From contig OW818654.1 of assembly GCA_942492935.1 (NCBI GenBank), positions 496,001-560,000 of the forward strand: a DNA stretch of 64,000 nt, written 5' to 3'. This document shows, one piece after another, positions 40,509 to 48,996 of this stretch. Below the pieces are notes generated by a model that did not search any database, had not been told where the DNA came from, and was given only the letters and a program-made list of their open reading frames with translations. The stretch comes from JANJUO01 sp942492935. Its GTDB lineage: Bacteria; Bacteroidota; Ignavibacteria; Kapaibacteriales; UBA2268. Within the stretch, counting starts at the first letter, position 1; each line of letters starts with the position of its first letter. Both the position numbers and the translations under genes were made by a program.

Positions 40509-40951
40509 GAAATTTGAAAACTACTCAGTAACTAAATGAAAAAATCACGTGCAAATTACAGCTAACTTAGTTAAATTTGCAAAAACTTGGGGAAATGACA
40601 ACACAACTTGAGGTGGCGAGTTAGATAAGAGAGAGAAATTAAAAATTAAATGAGTTAATGAATTTAGATAAATAAAATTCTTATAAATTCCTTTTAAAGA
40701 TTACATCATTGTAGAAAACATAAAACAACCCAATTTAAAACGTTACTGGCTTTTTAAATACATTTTAAATCTGAATTATCAGAATTCCATTCTCAAAATA
40801 AAAATTAAAAAAATTTACTTTCCTTCTTTATTAGAATCAATATTTTTTGTATTTTGCAAAATTGCAGATTGCAATATTGTTTTTTGTGAGATTTATCTCA
40901 TTATTATATTTGAAATATTGATAAACGAAAATAATTTATGGAGCAGTTACA
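40509..40951. other. Gap before nuoG
   Basis: About 440 AT-rich bases without a credible gene. A hairpin, GCAAATT...AATTTGC with an inner TAACTTAGTTA, lies at about 40551-40580. The nuoG promoter should lie near the right end, but I could not identify it; a GGAG precedes the nuoG ATG by eight bases. Confidence 0.5.
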
Positions 40952-42721
40952 ATGCCGTTTATTACCATAGATGGAAAGAGAATTGAAGCGAAAGACGGTC
41001 AAACGATAATCGAAGCCGCATTTAATAATGGCATCGAAATTCCACATTTTTGCTGGCATCCGGAATTGTCTGTTGCCGGTAATTGTCGTATGTGTCTTGT
41101 TGAAATTGGTATGCCGAAACGATTACCTGATGGTTCTTTTGAAAGTGATGCTGATGGAAAACCTGTAATAGGTTACTTCCCTAAATTACAAATTGCTTGT
41201 GCCACTCCTATCGCAGAAGGAATGGATATTAGAGTTACTCATCCAAAGGTTGTTCAGGCGCAAGAAGCAGTAATGGAATTTATTTTGATAAATCATCCGC
41301 TTGACTGCCCGATTTGCGATGAAGCAGGTGAATGTAAACTTCAAGATTATGCTTTCAGACATTCAAAAGGCGAAAGTAGATTTGACGAAACTAAAAATCA
41401 TGCTTTGAAACGTCAGCAGTGGGGACCTAATGTAATGTATGATGCTGAAAGATGTATCACTTGCTCACGCTGTATAAGATTTGCTCAAGAAGTTGCCAAG
41501 CAAGATGTTCTTACATTTGTTCAAAGAGGCGACCATGTTACTATCAAATTATTTGAAGGAACAACTTTTGATAATCCATATTCTATGAATGTTATCGAAA
41601 TTTGCCCAGTTGGAGCTTTAACAAGTAAAGATTTCCGATTCAAATCAAGAGTATGGGATATGAGTTTCAACGATTCAATTTCTGTTCATGATTCTACCGG
41701 AAGCAATATCAGATTAGGCGTTAGAAATAATGAAATTTTGCGAATTGAACCGCGTAGCAATACGAAAGTTAATCGTTATTGGCTAACTGACGAGCAAAGA
41801 TTAAATTATAAATGGGTTAATGAAAATCGTGTGATTGAGCCGATGATTAAGGAAAATGGCGTTCTTAGAAATGCTGAATGGCAGGAAACTTATGAATTTG
41901 CGGCAAAATCACTTTCAAGATTCAAGCCACATGAAATAATGTTTATCGGTTCACCAAAAGCAACAAATGAAGATAATTTTATACTCAATAAATTTGCTAA
42001 AAATGTAATTAAATCAAACAATGTAGATTTCTTAAAACATATAGACAATACTACTAATGAAGATGGTTTTCTTTTAGTGAAAGATAAAGCACCTAATACA
42101 GCAGGTATTACCGAACTTGGTCTTTCGGCATTAGGAAATTCCTATTCAGCATCTCAATTGTCCGAATTAATTAATTCAGGTAAAATAAAAGCATTGTATT
42201 TGATGGAAGAAGATTTTGCATTTAATTCTCATATAATTGGTTCATTAGATAAATTAGAATTGTTGATTGTTCACGCTTATAATTTTAATGAAATTACAAA
42301 AAGAGCAGACGTTGTAATTGCAACATCAACTTTTGCTGAAGCTGAAGGTACATTTACAAATAAAGATAAAAGAGTTCAACATTTCAAACCAGCACTTGTT
42401 ACCAAAGAAAATTTGCGTATAATGGGTATGAAAATGAGCCGACTTGATAAATTCGGTGCAAAGAACGACCATTGGACTCAAAATGAAGAACGTAATTGCC
42501 GTCAAAGTTGGCGAAGTATTATGAATATTGCAAAATTACTTGGCACAACTTGGAATTATAAAAATTCTGAAGATATATTTGATGAAATTGCACAAAAAGT
42601 TACAGGATTCAAAAATATGGATTATAATAAATTAGATGAATTTGGTGGTTTAATTTTGGGAAAAGGTGATAAACCAGAACCAAAGAAAACAGAATACGAA
42701 TCTCATTTTTATAAACCTTGA
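40952..42721 (+). CDS. nuoG: NADH-quinone oxidoreductase subunit G
   Basis: The iron-sulfur subunit of the complex I peripheral arm, 589 residues, shorter than enterobacterial NuoG (about 900) but usual for this group. It begins with a [2Fe-2S] ferredoxin domain ('CWHPELSVAGNCRMCLVEIG' and a further Cys in 'IACATPI'), followed by the His-Cys3 motif 'HPLDCPICDEAGEC', then a [4Fe-4S] site 'CITCSRCIRF' with 'EICPVGALT', and ends in a molybdopterin-oxidoreductase-like domain without obvious cofactor residues. It passes electrons from NuoF towards NuoI. It is the first gene of nuoG-nuoH-nuoI. Confidence 0.95.
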   Translation: MPFITIDGKRIEAKDGQTIIEAAFNNGIEIPHFCWHPELSVAGNCRMCLVEIGMPKRLPDGSFESDADGKPVIGYFPKLQIACATPIAEGMDIRVTHPKVVQAQEAVMEFILINHPLDCPICDEAGECKLQDYAFRHSKGESRFDETKNHALKRQQWGPNVMYDAERCITCSRCIRFAQEVAKQDVLTFVQRGDHVTIKLFEGTTFDNPYSMNVIEICPVGALTSKDFRFKSRVWDMSFNDSISVHDSTGSNIRLGVRNNEILRIEPRSNTKVNRYWLTDEQRLNYKWVNENRVIEPMIKENGVLRNAEWQETYEFAAKSLSRFKPHEIMFIGSPKATNEDNFILNKFAKNVIKSNNVDFLKHIDNTTNEDGFLLVKDKAPNTAGITELGLSALGNSYSASQLSELINSGKIKALYLMEEDFAFNSHIIGSLDKLELLIVHAYNFNEITKRADVVIATSTFAEAEGTFTNKDKRVQHFKPALVTKENLRIMGMKMSRLDKFGAKNDHWTQNEERNCRQSWRSIMNIAKLLGTTWNYKNSEDIFDEIAQKVTGFKNMDYNKLDEFGGLILGKGDKPEPKKTEYESHFYKP

Positions 42722-42768
42722 TTTTAAAATAGTTAATGAAGTTAAACTAATTATATAAATTTTGAATT

Positions 42769-43821
42769 ATGAATGAAATTGTATGGATAATTATTGAAGC
42801 GTTGATGAAAGTACTACTACTTGTATTAGTACTTCAATTAACTGCTGCGGCAAGTGTTTATATTGAAAGAAAAATTTCTGCTTTTATTCAAGTAAGAATT
42901 GGACCTAATAGAGTTGGTCCATTTGGATTACTTCAGCCATTTGCAGATGTACTGAAATTGTTTCTCAAAGAAGATATAGTGCCTAATGCAGCTGATAAGT
43001 TTTTTCATTCACTTGCACCTGTAATTTCGCTCGGTATAGCACTTTCGGTATGGGCTGTAATACCTTTTGGCGATTATTTTATGTTGGGTGATAGAAGAAT
43101 TACATTAGGTGTAGCACCCGATGTTAACATAGGAATACTGTATATCCTTGCAATGACATCACTTGGGGTATATGGAATTGCTCTTGCTGGATGGTCTTCT
43201 AATAGCAAGTATTCGTTACTTGGTGGTTTACGTTCCGCTGCACAGATGATTTCTTATGAATTATCGATGGGACTATCTCTAATAGCAGTTGTAATGATGG
43301 TAAGTTCATTTTCATTAAATGATATGGTTGCTTTTCAGGAAGGTTGGGGTGGCTGGAAATGGAATATTTTTCTTCAACCGATTGGCTTTTTAATCTTCTT
43401 GACTTCAGCATTTGCAGAGACAAATAGAGCGCCATTTGATTTACCGGAAGCAGAACCTGAACTTGTAGGTGGATTTAACACAGAATATTCAGGTATGAAA
43501 TTTGGTATGTTTTTCCTTGCCGAATATGCAAATGTTGCTACATCATCAGCTTTAATTGCATTGATTTATTTAGGCGGTTGGGCTTTGCCATTTGGACCTG
43601 AAGCAATTGGGCTTGAAGAAGGGTCGATATGGTTTGCTTTAATTCAAACTTTAACTTTGGTATTAAAAGTATTATTTTTGATATTCTTCTTTGTTTGGGT
43701 ACGTTGGTCTATACCAAGATTTAGATATGACCAACTTATGTATCTTGGCTGGAAATTATTATTGCCGTTATCGTTAATTAATGCATTGATAACAGCAGCA
43801 GTAATTGTTTTTGCGTTTTAA
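42769..43821 (+). CDS. nuoH: NADH-quinone oxidoreductase subunit H
   Basis: A 350-residue membrane subunit of complex I with about eight helices; it forms the quinone channel at the junction with the peripheral arm. Signatures: 'YIERKISAFIQVRIGPNRVGPFG' (shortened), 'LKLFLKEDIVP' and 'ETNRAPFDLPEAEPELVGGFNTEY' (shortened), with the charged loop that binds near the quinone site. Length and ends are normal. It lies 47 bases after nuoG and 39 before nuoI. Confidence 0.97.
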   Translation: MNEIVWIIIEALMKVLLLVLVLQLTAAASVYIERKISAFIQVRIGPNRVGPFGLLQPFADVLKLFLKEDIVPNAADKFFHSLAPVISLGIALSVWAVIPFGDYFMLGDRRITLGVAPDVNIGILYILAMTSLGVYGIALAGWSSNSKYSLLGGLRSAAQMISYELSMGLSLIAVVMMVSSFSLNDMVAFQEGWGGWKWNIFLQPIGFLIFLTSAFAETNRAPFDLPEAEPELVGGFNTEYSGMKFGMFFLAEYANVATSSALIALIYLGGWALPFGPEAIGLEEGSIWFALIQTLTLVLKVLFLIFFFVWVRWSIPRFRYDQLMYLGWKLLLPLSLINALITAAVIVFAF

Positions 43822-43860
43822 TATTGCGAATTTTAATTGATTAAGAAATGGTAATAAATT

Positions 43861-44358
43861 ATGAATAATATAAAAAATACAGAAGCAGAAAGACTAACAT
43901 TTTGGGAAAATTTGTATCTACCTGAAATAGCTAAAGGATTAGCATTAACATTCAAAAGAATGTTTGAACCGAAATTTACTCGACAATATCCTGAAGAAGT
44001 ATGGGAAGCTGATGGAGCATATAGGGGACGCCCAGTTCTTGTGCAAGAAGAGGAAGGTGAAAGATGTGTAGCTTGTGGATTATGTTCAAGAGTATGCCCC
44101 GCACTTGCTATTGAAGTTCAAGCAGGTGAAACTGAACGTGAAAAGGAAAGATACCCAAAATTATTTGAAATTAATATGCTACGCTGCATATTCTGTGGTT
44201 TTTGTGAAGAAGTTTGCCCTGAAGAAGCAATAGTAATGAGCAAAGAATTTGAATTAGTTTTTCAAACGCAAGAAGATGCAATTCTTGGCAAAGAAGCGTT
44301 ACTTATTCCTGTTGCAAATTTACAAGAACGCTTAGAATATTTAAGGCAGTGGAGATAA
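43861..44358 (+). CDS. nuoI: NADH-quinone oxidoreductase subunit I
   Basis: A 165-residue ferredoxin-like subunit with two [4Fe-4S] motifs, 'CVACGLCSRVCP' and 'CIFCGFCEEVCP', which hand electrons to the last cluster before quinone. The N-terminal amphipathic part ('GLALTFKRMFEPKFTRQYPEE', shortened) anchors it to the membrane arm. It is the last gene of this short nuo cluster; an intrinsic terminator follows, so the remaining nuo genes must lie elsewhere. Confidence 0.96.
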   Translation: MNNIKNTEAERLTFWENLYLPEIAKGLALTFKRMFEPKFTRQYPEEVWEADGAYRGRPVLVQEEEGERCVACGLCSRVCPALAIEVQAGETEREKERYPKLFEINMLRCIFCGFCEEVCPEEAIVMSKEFELVFQTQEDAILGKEALLIPVANLQERLEYLRQWR

Positions 44359-44389
44359 TATAATCTATATTCACGATATTTAAGTCAAG

Positions 44390-44438
44390 AAAACTCTTCT
44401 TTCAATTTGCTTTAAACAAATTTTAGAAGAGTTTTTTT
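44390..44438 (+). terminator. Intrinsic terminator after nuoI
   Basis: AAACTCTTCT (44391-44400) pairs with AGAAGAGTTT (44425-44434), followed by a T-run to 44438. Confidence 0.9.
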
Positions 44439-44458
44439 TATCTTTTTAGCCATACCTT

Positions 44459-44530
44459 TAGCAACGTAGTTGAGATATATTAATAGAACAGATATGTTTT
44501 TTTAGTAAAGCTCGGTACGCAGCTAAGTTA
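44459..44530. repeat. Partial copy of the 149-bp inverted-repeat element
   Basis: TAGCAACGTAGTTGAGATATATTAATAGAA and the following GATATGTTTTTT match the left half of the element at 45126, with several differences. It lies just before the tandem array, while the complete copy lies just after it. Confidence 0.65.
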
Positions 44531-44539
44531 CAGAAAATA

Positions 44540-45108
44540 GATTCTGAAACGAGTTCAGAAGGACAATTTGTTTTCCGTGTCATTCCGCACTTGATGCGGA
44601 ATCTAACTATATGCAGATGTCCAACACTTTTGAAGTGTTGGACATCTTTTTTCGAAAATGACATAAATCGTAGATGGATTCTGAAACGATTTCTGAATGA
44701 CAATTTGTTTTCCGTGTCATTCCGTAATTGATGCGGAATCTAATATTTGTAGATGTCCAACACTTTTAAAGTGTTGGACATCTTGCTTCAAAAATGACAT
44801 GAATCGTAGATAGATTCTGAAACGATTTCGGAAGACAATTTGTTTTCCGTGTCATTCCGCACTTGATACGGAATCTAATATGCAGATGTCCAACACTTTC
44901 AAAGTGTTGGACATCTTGCTTCAAAAATGACATGAATCGTAGATAGATTCTGAAACGATTTCGGAAGACAATTTGTTTTCCGTGTCATTCCGCACTTGAT
45001 ACGGAACCTAACTATATGCAGATGTCCTACACTTTTAAAGTGTTGGACATCTTTTTTCGAAAATGCCATAAATCGTAGATGGATTCTGAAACGATTTCGG
45101 AATGACAT
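44540..45108. repeat. Tandem array of four ~135-bp triple-hairpin units
   Basis: Units begin (GATTCTGAAACGA) at 44540, 44677, 44813 and 44946, with the start of a fifth at 45082; spacings are 137, 136, 133 and 136 bases. Each unit contains three palindromes: TTCTGAAACGATTTCAGAA-like, ATTCCGCACTTGATGCGGAAT-like, and the longest, about 31 bases around GATGTCCAACACTTT. No unit contains a credible gene. Solo or partial copies are at 13832 and 45283. There are no spacers of a CRISPR kind. Confidence 0.88.
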
Positions 45109-45125
45109 AAATATTACAAGTGTAT

Positions 45126-45274
45126 TTAGCAGCGTAGCTGCGACATATTAATAGAAATGATATGTTTTTTAATGTTAAAGCTCCGTAGAAGCGTCATATA
45201 TATCGCAGCTACGCAGCTTTTTGTGTTTATTTGGTGATTTTTTTTCTATTAAGATGTCGCAGCTACGCTGCTAA
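45126..45274. mobile_element. 149-bp MITE-like element with 32-bp inverted ends
   Basis: The left end at 45126-45157 (begins TTAGCAGCGTAGCTGCGACA) and the right end at 45243-45274 are complementary at 31 of 32 bases. A third, shorter copy of the same word (CGCAGCTACGCAGC) lies between them. It has no coding capacity, so it fits a non-autonomous element. Confidence 0.75.
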
Positions 45275-45314
45275 CAAAAATAGATTCTGAAACGATTTCA
45301 GAATGACAATTTTT

Positions 45315-45390
45315 AAACCCCTCCTAAATCCTCCCCAAGGGGAGGACTTTACATATTATTCCTCCACATTGGGGAGGTTAGGTGGGGTTT
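45315..45390. repeat. CCTCCCC palindromic core repeat (family A), solo copy
   Basis: The same core as at 12321, here without the family B arms: AAACCCCTCC at the left, GGTGGGGTTT at the right and two CCTCCCC-type hairpins inside. Confidence 0.85.
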
Positions 45391-45408
45391 CTTCATTTCA
45401 GCATCTAA

Positions 45409-45560
45409 AGAAAATGGATTCTGAAAAAAGTTCTGAATGACAAAGTGGAAATTGAAATTTTGCAATTTATTTTTCATTTCTGTGAAACGAAAAGTACTTT
45501 CATGTGTCATTATATATGTAGGGAATTGCAAATTTAGAAAAAGTATTTGAGAATTGAGAT
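45409..45560 (+). promoter_or_regulatory. Upstream block shared with the paralogue at 13.7 kb
   Basis: Nearly identical to the flank of the other beta-propeller gene (13718-13857 read on the minus strand), including GAAACGAAAAGTACTTTC, ATGTGTCATTATATATG and GGGAATTGCAAATTT. It likely contains the common promoter and leader. Confidence 0.55.
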
Positions 45561-46859
45561 ATGTTGCGCAAACAAAAAACAAGAGCTTGGCTCTTATCGC
45601 TTGCAGCTTTAGTGCTGCTTATGTCTAATTATTTTGTGGGATGGGCTGTAGAACCAGACCCAAGAATACTATGGGTAAATAAGGAATTATATAAAATAGG
45701 TGGATTTGTTGTTCATCCAAATGGAAATGTAATTGCTTATGGTTTGGCTACTATTTATGATAAAACAACAGGTATTTTTGAAATTGATGGCAAAGATGGC
45801 AAACTTATTAGAGTTTTACCAAATACTCAAAATATTTCAAATTTCGAACAAATGGATATATCTTATGATGGTAGATACATTGCAACCCCAGGTGTTAATC
45901 TTTATGATTTGGAAAATAATACACTTGAAAAACTTGAGATTAATGACGGAAATTTTGTAACCTTTTTACCAAACCAACATAAAATAGCAAACGTGAGTGG
46001 CGGTACTGTTGGCAATAATTCATCAATAATCATTTATGATATTGATACTAAAAACAAAGTAAACATAAAAACCGAAGAAGCAATAAGAAATATCGCCTTC
46101 TCACCAGATGGAAAATATTTTGCGACTGCTGGAGTGAAAGAAGATTTTGGTGGTAATTTTATTACTTTATTCAAATTATGGGATGCTCAATCTTTGAAGA
46201 TGATTAAGGAATTGGCTCTGTATAATAATTCAAATAAGCAGATAGCAAAAATAGAATTTTCGAATGACAGTAAAATGGTTGCTTTTAAAAATTTGGATAA
46301 TACCCAAATAAATATATTTGACATTCAAAGTTTCAAGCCAATCAAGAACTATACTATAGAATCTTATGGAGACTACATGACAGGTTTTTCGTGGATTGAA
46401 AATAATACACATATCATACTAAGTAAATCACTAACCTTATGTAAGATAACTGATGAATTTAGAAAAGTAATTTATGATTTTACTGGTTGGGGGCATCAAA
46501 TAGAAACAGATTTTGAAAATAATAGGATGATAACACGTTCAGGACCTCCATTTTTAGGTAGCATGCTAATTTCATGGGATTTAAAAGTAGCATTATCAAA
46601 TGATACAGAAACCCCATTAAATAAAGAACTAAAATCAGAATATCAAAATGGAAATCTATTAATAAGTGGTATAAATTCATCAAATAATTCAATCCAGCTT
46701 GAAATATTTGATATCAACGGAAAAATAATTCGTCAACTTAAGGTTGAACCAAATGGAACTGAACTTAGAATTCCGATAGTATTAGCTAAAGGTACATACT
46801 TACTAAATTTGACTGATGGCAATAAAAAGTATTCATCAAAATTTTTAGTATGCGAATAA
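45561..46859 (+). CDS. Secreted WD40-like beta-propeller protein with sorting domain (paralogue 2)
   Basis: 432 residues. The signal peptide and first mature residues ('LLSLAALVLLMSNYFVGWAV') are almost the same as in the protein ending at 12431, while the rest agrees at only roughly half of positions by eye. Propeller blades include 'IAFSPDGKYFATAG', 'LWDAQSLKMIKEL' and 'IEFSNDSKMVAF'. The C terminus ('LEIFDINGKIIRQLKVEP' to 'GTYLLNLTDG', 'YSSKFLV') is a type IX-like sorting domain, so it should be carried across the outer membrane and attached or released. The function is unknown. It follows the repeat thicket after nuoI. Confidence 0.82.
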   Translation: MLRKQKTRAWLLSLAALVLLMSNYFVGWAVEPDPRILWVNKELYKIGGFVVHPNGNVIAYGLATIYDKTTGIFEIDGKDGKLIRVLPNTQNISNFEQMDISYDGRYIATPGVNLYDLENNTLEKLEINDGNFVTFLPNQHKIANVSGGTVGNNSSIIIYDIDTKNKVNIKTEEAIRNIAFSPDGKYFATAGVKEDFGGNFITLFKLWDAQSLKMIKELALYNNSNKQIAKIEFSNDSKMVAFKNLDNTQINIFDIQSFKPIKNYTIESYGDYMTGFSWIENNTHIILSKSLTLCKITDEFRKVIYDFTGWGHQIETDFENNRMITRSGPPFLGSMLISWDLKVALSNDTETPLNKELKSEYQNGNLLISGINSSNNSIQLEIFDINGKIIRQLKVEPNGTELRIPIVLAKGTYLLNLTDGNKKYSSKFLVCE

Positions 46860-47031
46860 GATTAAGTCAAAAATAAATTTATTTTTAATTCAAACAAAAA
46901 TCACAATTATTATATTGTTTTTTGAAAAGTTAAATAAAATCAGTAATTTTGTAGTTATGTTTTTGAAAATTACTGATTTAATTTGGAAATAAATATTTTA
47001 ATAATTATATAAGTGATTACAAGGTAACCAA

Positions 47032-48444
47032 ATGAGAAGAGAAGGCTTTATTGTACAGGTAATTGGACCAGTAGTTGACGTTCAGTTTCCTGGTGGCAAC
47101 ATTCCTGCAGTATTAAATGCACTTGAAATTCCAAGACAAAACATCGAAGATGGAAAAGATGAAGTGCTTATTTGCGAAGTGCAACAGCATCTTGGAGAGG
47201 ATAGAGTTCGCTCTGTAGCGATGGATTCGACTGATGGTTTAGTAAGAGGAATGAAAGTATTTGATGTGGGAACTCCTATCGCTATTCCTGTAGGTCCAGA
47301 AGTTTTAGGAAGAATGATAAATGTTACAGGTGCAGAAATTGACGGGAAAGCGAAAATCGTTACTAAGATGAAATCCCCAATTCACCGTCCATCACCATTG
47401 TTTGATACATTAACTACTACAAGAGAAATGTTTGAAACAGGCATCAAGGTAATTGACCTTATTCAGCCATTTACAAAAGGTGGTAAAACCGGTCTTTTTG
47501 GTGGAGCTGGTGTAGGTAAAACAGTTATTATTCAGGAATTAATTCATAATATTGCAAAACACCATGGCGGTTATTCATGTTTTGCTGGTGTTGGTGAAAG
47601 AACCCGTGAAGGTAATGACTTGTATCTTGAAATGCAGGAATCAGGTGTACTTGACAAAACTGCATTAGTTTTCGGTCAGATGAACGAACCACCGGGAGCA
47701 CGTTCAAGAGTAGCTTTAACTGCTTTAACAGTTGCAGAGTACTTTAGAGATGTTGAAGGAAGAGATGTATTGTTGTTTGTTGATAATATATTCCGTTTTA
47801 TTCAAGCTGGTTCGGAAGTATCGGCATTGCTTGGTCGTATGCCTTCAGCGGTAGGTTATCAACCAACTCTTGCTACCGAACTCGGTGCATTGCAAGAAAG
47901 AATTGCCTCAACAACTAAAGGTTCTATCACATCGGTACAAGCGGTTTACGTTCCAGCGGACGACTTGACTGACCCTGCTCCTGCTAATACATTTACCCAT
48001 CTTGATGCCAAAACTGTATTATCCAGACAAATATCAGAGCTTGGATTGTATCCAGCAGTTGACCCATTGGATTCAAGTTCAAGAATTATGGACCCATTGG
48101 TATTAGGCGATGACCATTATAATACAGCAATCAGATGTGTAAGAACATTGCAAACTTACAAAGATTTACAGGATATTATCAACATTCTTGGAATGGAGGA
48201 ATTATCCGATGAAGATAAATTAGCGGTAAACAGAGCCAGAAGAATTCAAAGATTCTTCTCACAACCATTTAGTGTTGCAGAGCAGTTTACTGGATTTGAA
48301 GGAAGATATGTTAAAATTAATGATACTGTTGCTGGATTTAAGGCAATTCTAAATGGTGATTGTGATGATATCCCAGAAGGTGAATTTGCTTATAAAGGCA
48401 CTATTGACGAAGTAGTAGATAGTTGGAAAAAGAAAAACGGTTAA
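47032..48444 (+). CDS. atpD: ATP synthase F1 subunit beta
   Basis: The catalytic subunit of ATP synthase, 470 residues. Walker A 'GGAGVGKTVIIQEL', the Glu of 'GVGERTREGNDLY', Walker B 'VLLFVDNIFRF', and 'PPGARSRVALTALT' are all intact. AAGG lies seven bases before the ATG. With atpC it forms a two-gene unit without the other F1/Fo genes, an arrangement known from Bacteroidota and Chlorobi. Confidence 0.98.
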   Translation: MRREGFIVQVIGPVVDVQFPGGNIPAVLNALEIPRQNIEDGKDEVLICEVQQHLGEDRVRSVAMDSTDGLVRGMKVFDVGTPIAIPVGPEVLGRMINVTGAEIDGKAKIVTKMKSPIHRPSPLFDTLTTTREMFETGIKVIDLIQPFTKGGKTGLFGGAGVGKTVIIQELIHNIAKHHGGYSCFAGVGERTREGNDLYLEMQESGVLDKTALVFGQMNEPPGARSRVALTALTVAEYFRDVEGRDVLLFVDNIFRFIQAGSEVSALLGRMPSAVGYQPTLATELGALQERIASTTKGSITSVQAVYVPADDLTDPAPANTFTHLDAKTVLSRQISELGLYPAVDPLDSSSRIMDPLVLGDDHYNTAIRCVRTLQTYKDLQDIINILGMEELSDEDKLAVNRARRIQRFFSQPFSVAEQFTGFEGRYVKINDTVAGFKAILNGDCDDIPEGEFAYKGTIDEVVDSWKKKNG

Positions 48445-48474
48445 CATTTGTTTTAACTAATAACAAAAATAAAT

Positions 48475-48903
48475 ATGGCTAATGATAGATTTTTAAGCGT
48501 TGAAATTGTAACTGCACAAAATGTTGTTTACAAAGGTGAAGCGAGCTCTGTTTCGGTACAGGGCTCAAAATCACCATTTACAATCTTGTATAACCATAGT
48601 CCAATAGTTTCTTCTTTGGACGATGGAGTATTGAAAATTAAAGATGCAAATGATAAAAAATTGGTTTTTATCACAAGTTCAGGATTTGTTGAAGTAAATA
48701 AGAATGTTGTTTCAGTTCTTGTTGAATATGCTGAAGATATTCTTCTGTTTGATATTCAAAAAATAACCAAACAAATAGATTTAGCAAAAGAAAAATTAGC
48801 TAATTCTGAAACAAAAGCCGAAACAGATTCTGCAAAAAAAGCTTTAAACATACTTGAAAGCAGATTAAAAACATATATGTTTAATAGTACAAGTCATAAT
48901 TAA
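48475..48903 (+). CDS. atpC: ATP synthase F1 subunit epsilon
   Basis: 142 residues. The N-terminal beta-sandwich ('FLSVEIVTAQNVVYKGEASSV', shortened, with 'LYNHSPIVSSLDDG') and the C-terminal pair of helices ('AKEKLANSETKAETDSAKKAL') match epsilon, which links rotor to F1 and restrains ATP hydrolysis. It follows atpD by 30 bases. Confidence 0.92.
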   Translation: MANDRFLSVEIVTAQNVVYKGEASSVSVQGSKSPFTILYNHSPIVSSLDDGVLKIKDANDKKLVFITSSGFVEVNKNVVSVLVEYAEDILLFDIQKITKQIDLAKEKLANSETKAETDSAKKALNILESRLKTYMFNSTSHN

Positions 48904-48996
48904 CATATATTCTTATTGTCTGGTATTAATAAATAATTGCATTTATGTTTTAATTAATTAATATATAATTGCAAAAATAATTAGAAGTCGTATAAT

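Noticed and set aside
44540..45108. Possible CRISPR array
   Set aside because: Units are about 135 bp, repeat over their whole length and contain three palindromes; there are no short repeats with unique spacers and no cas genes nearby.
44458..45108. Short minus-strand frames of 69-81 residues in the array
   Set aside because: Their near-identical sequences come from the repeated hairpin units; there are no start signals.
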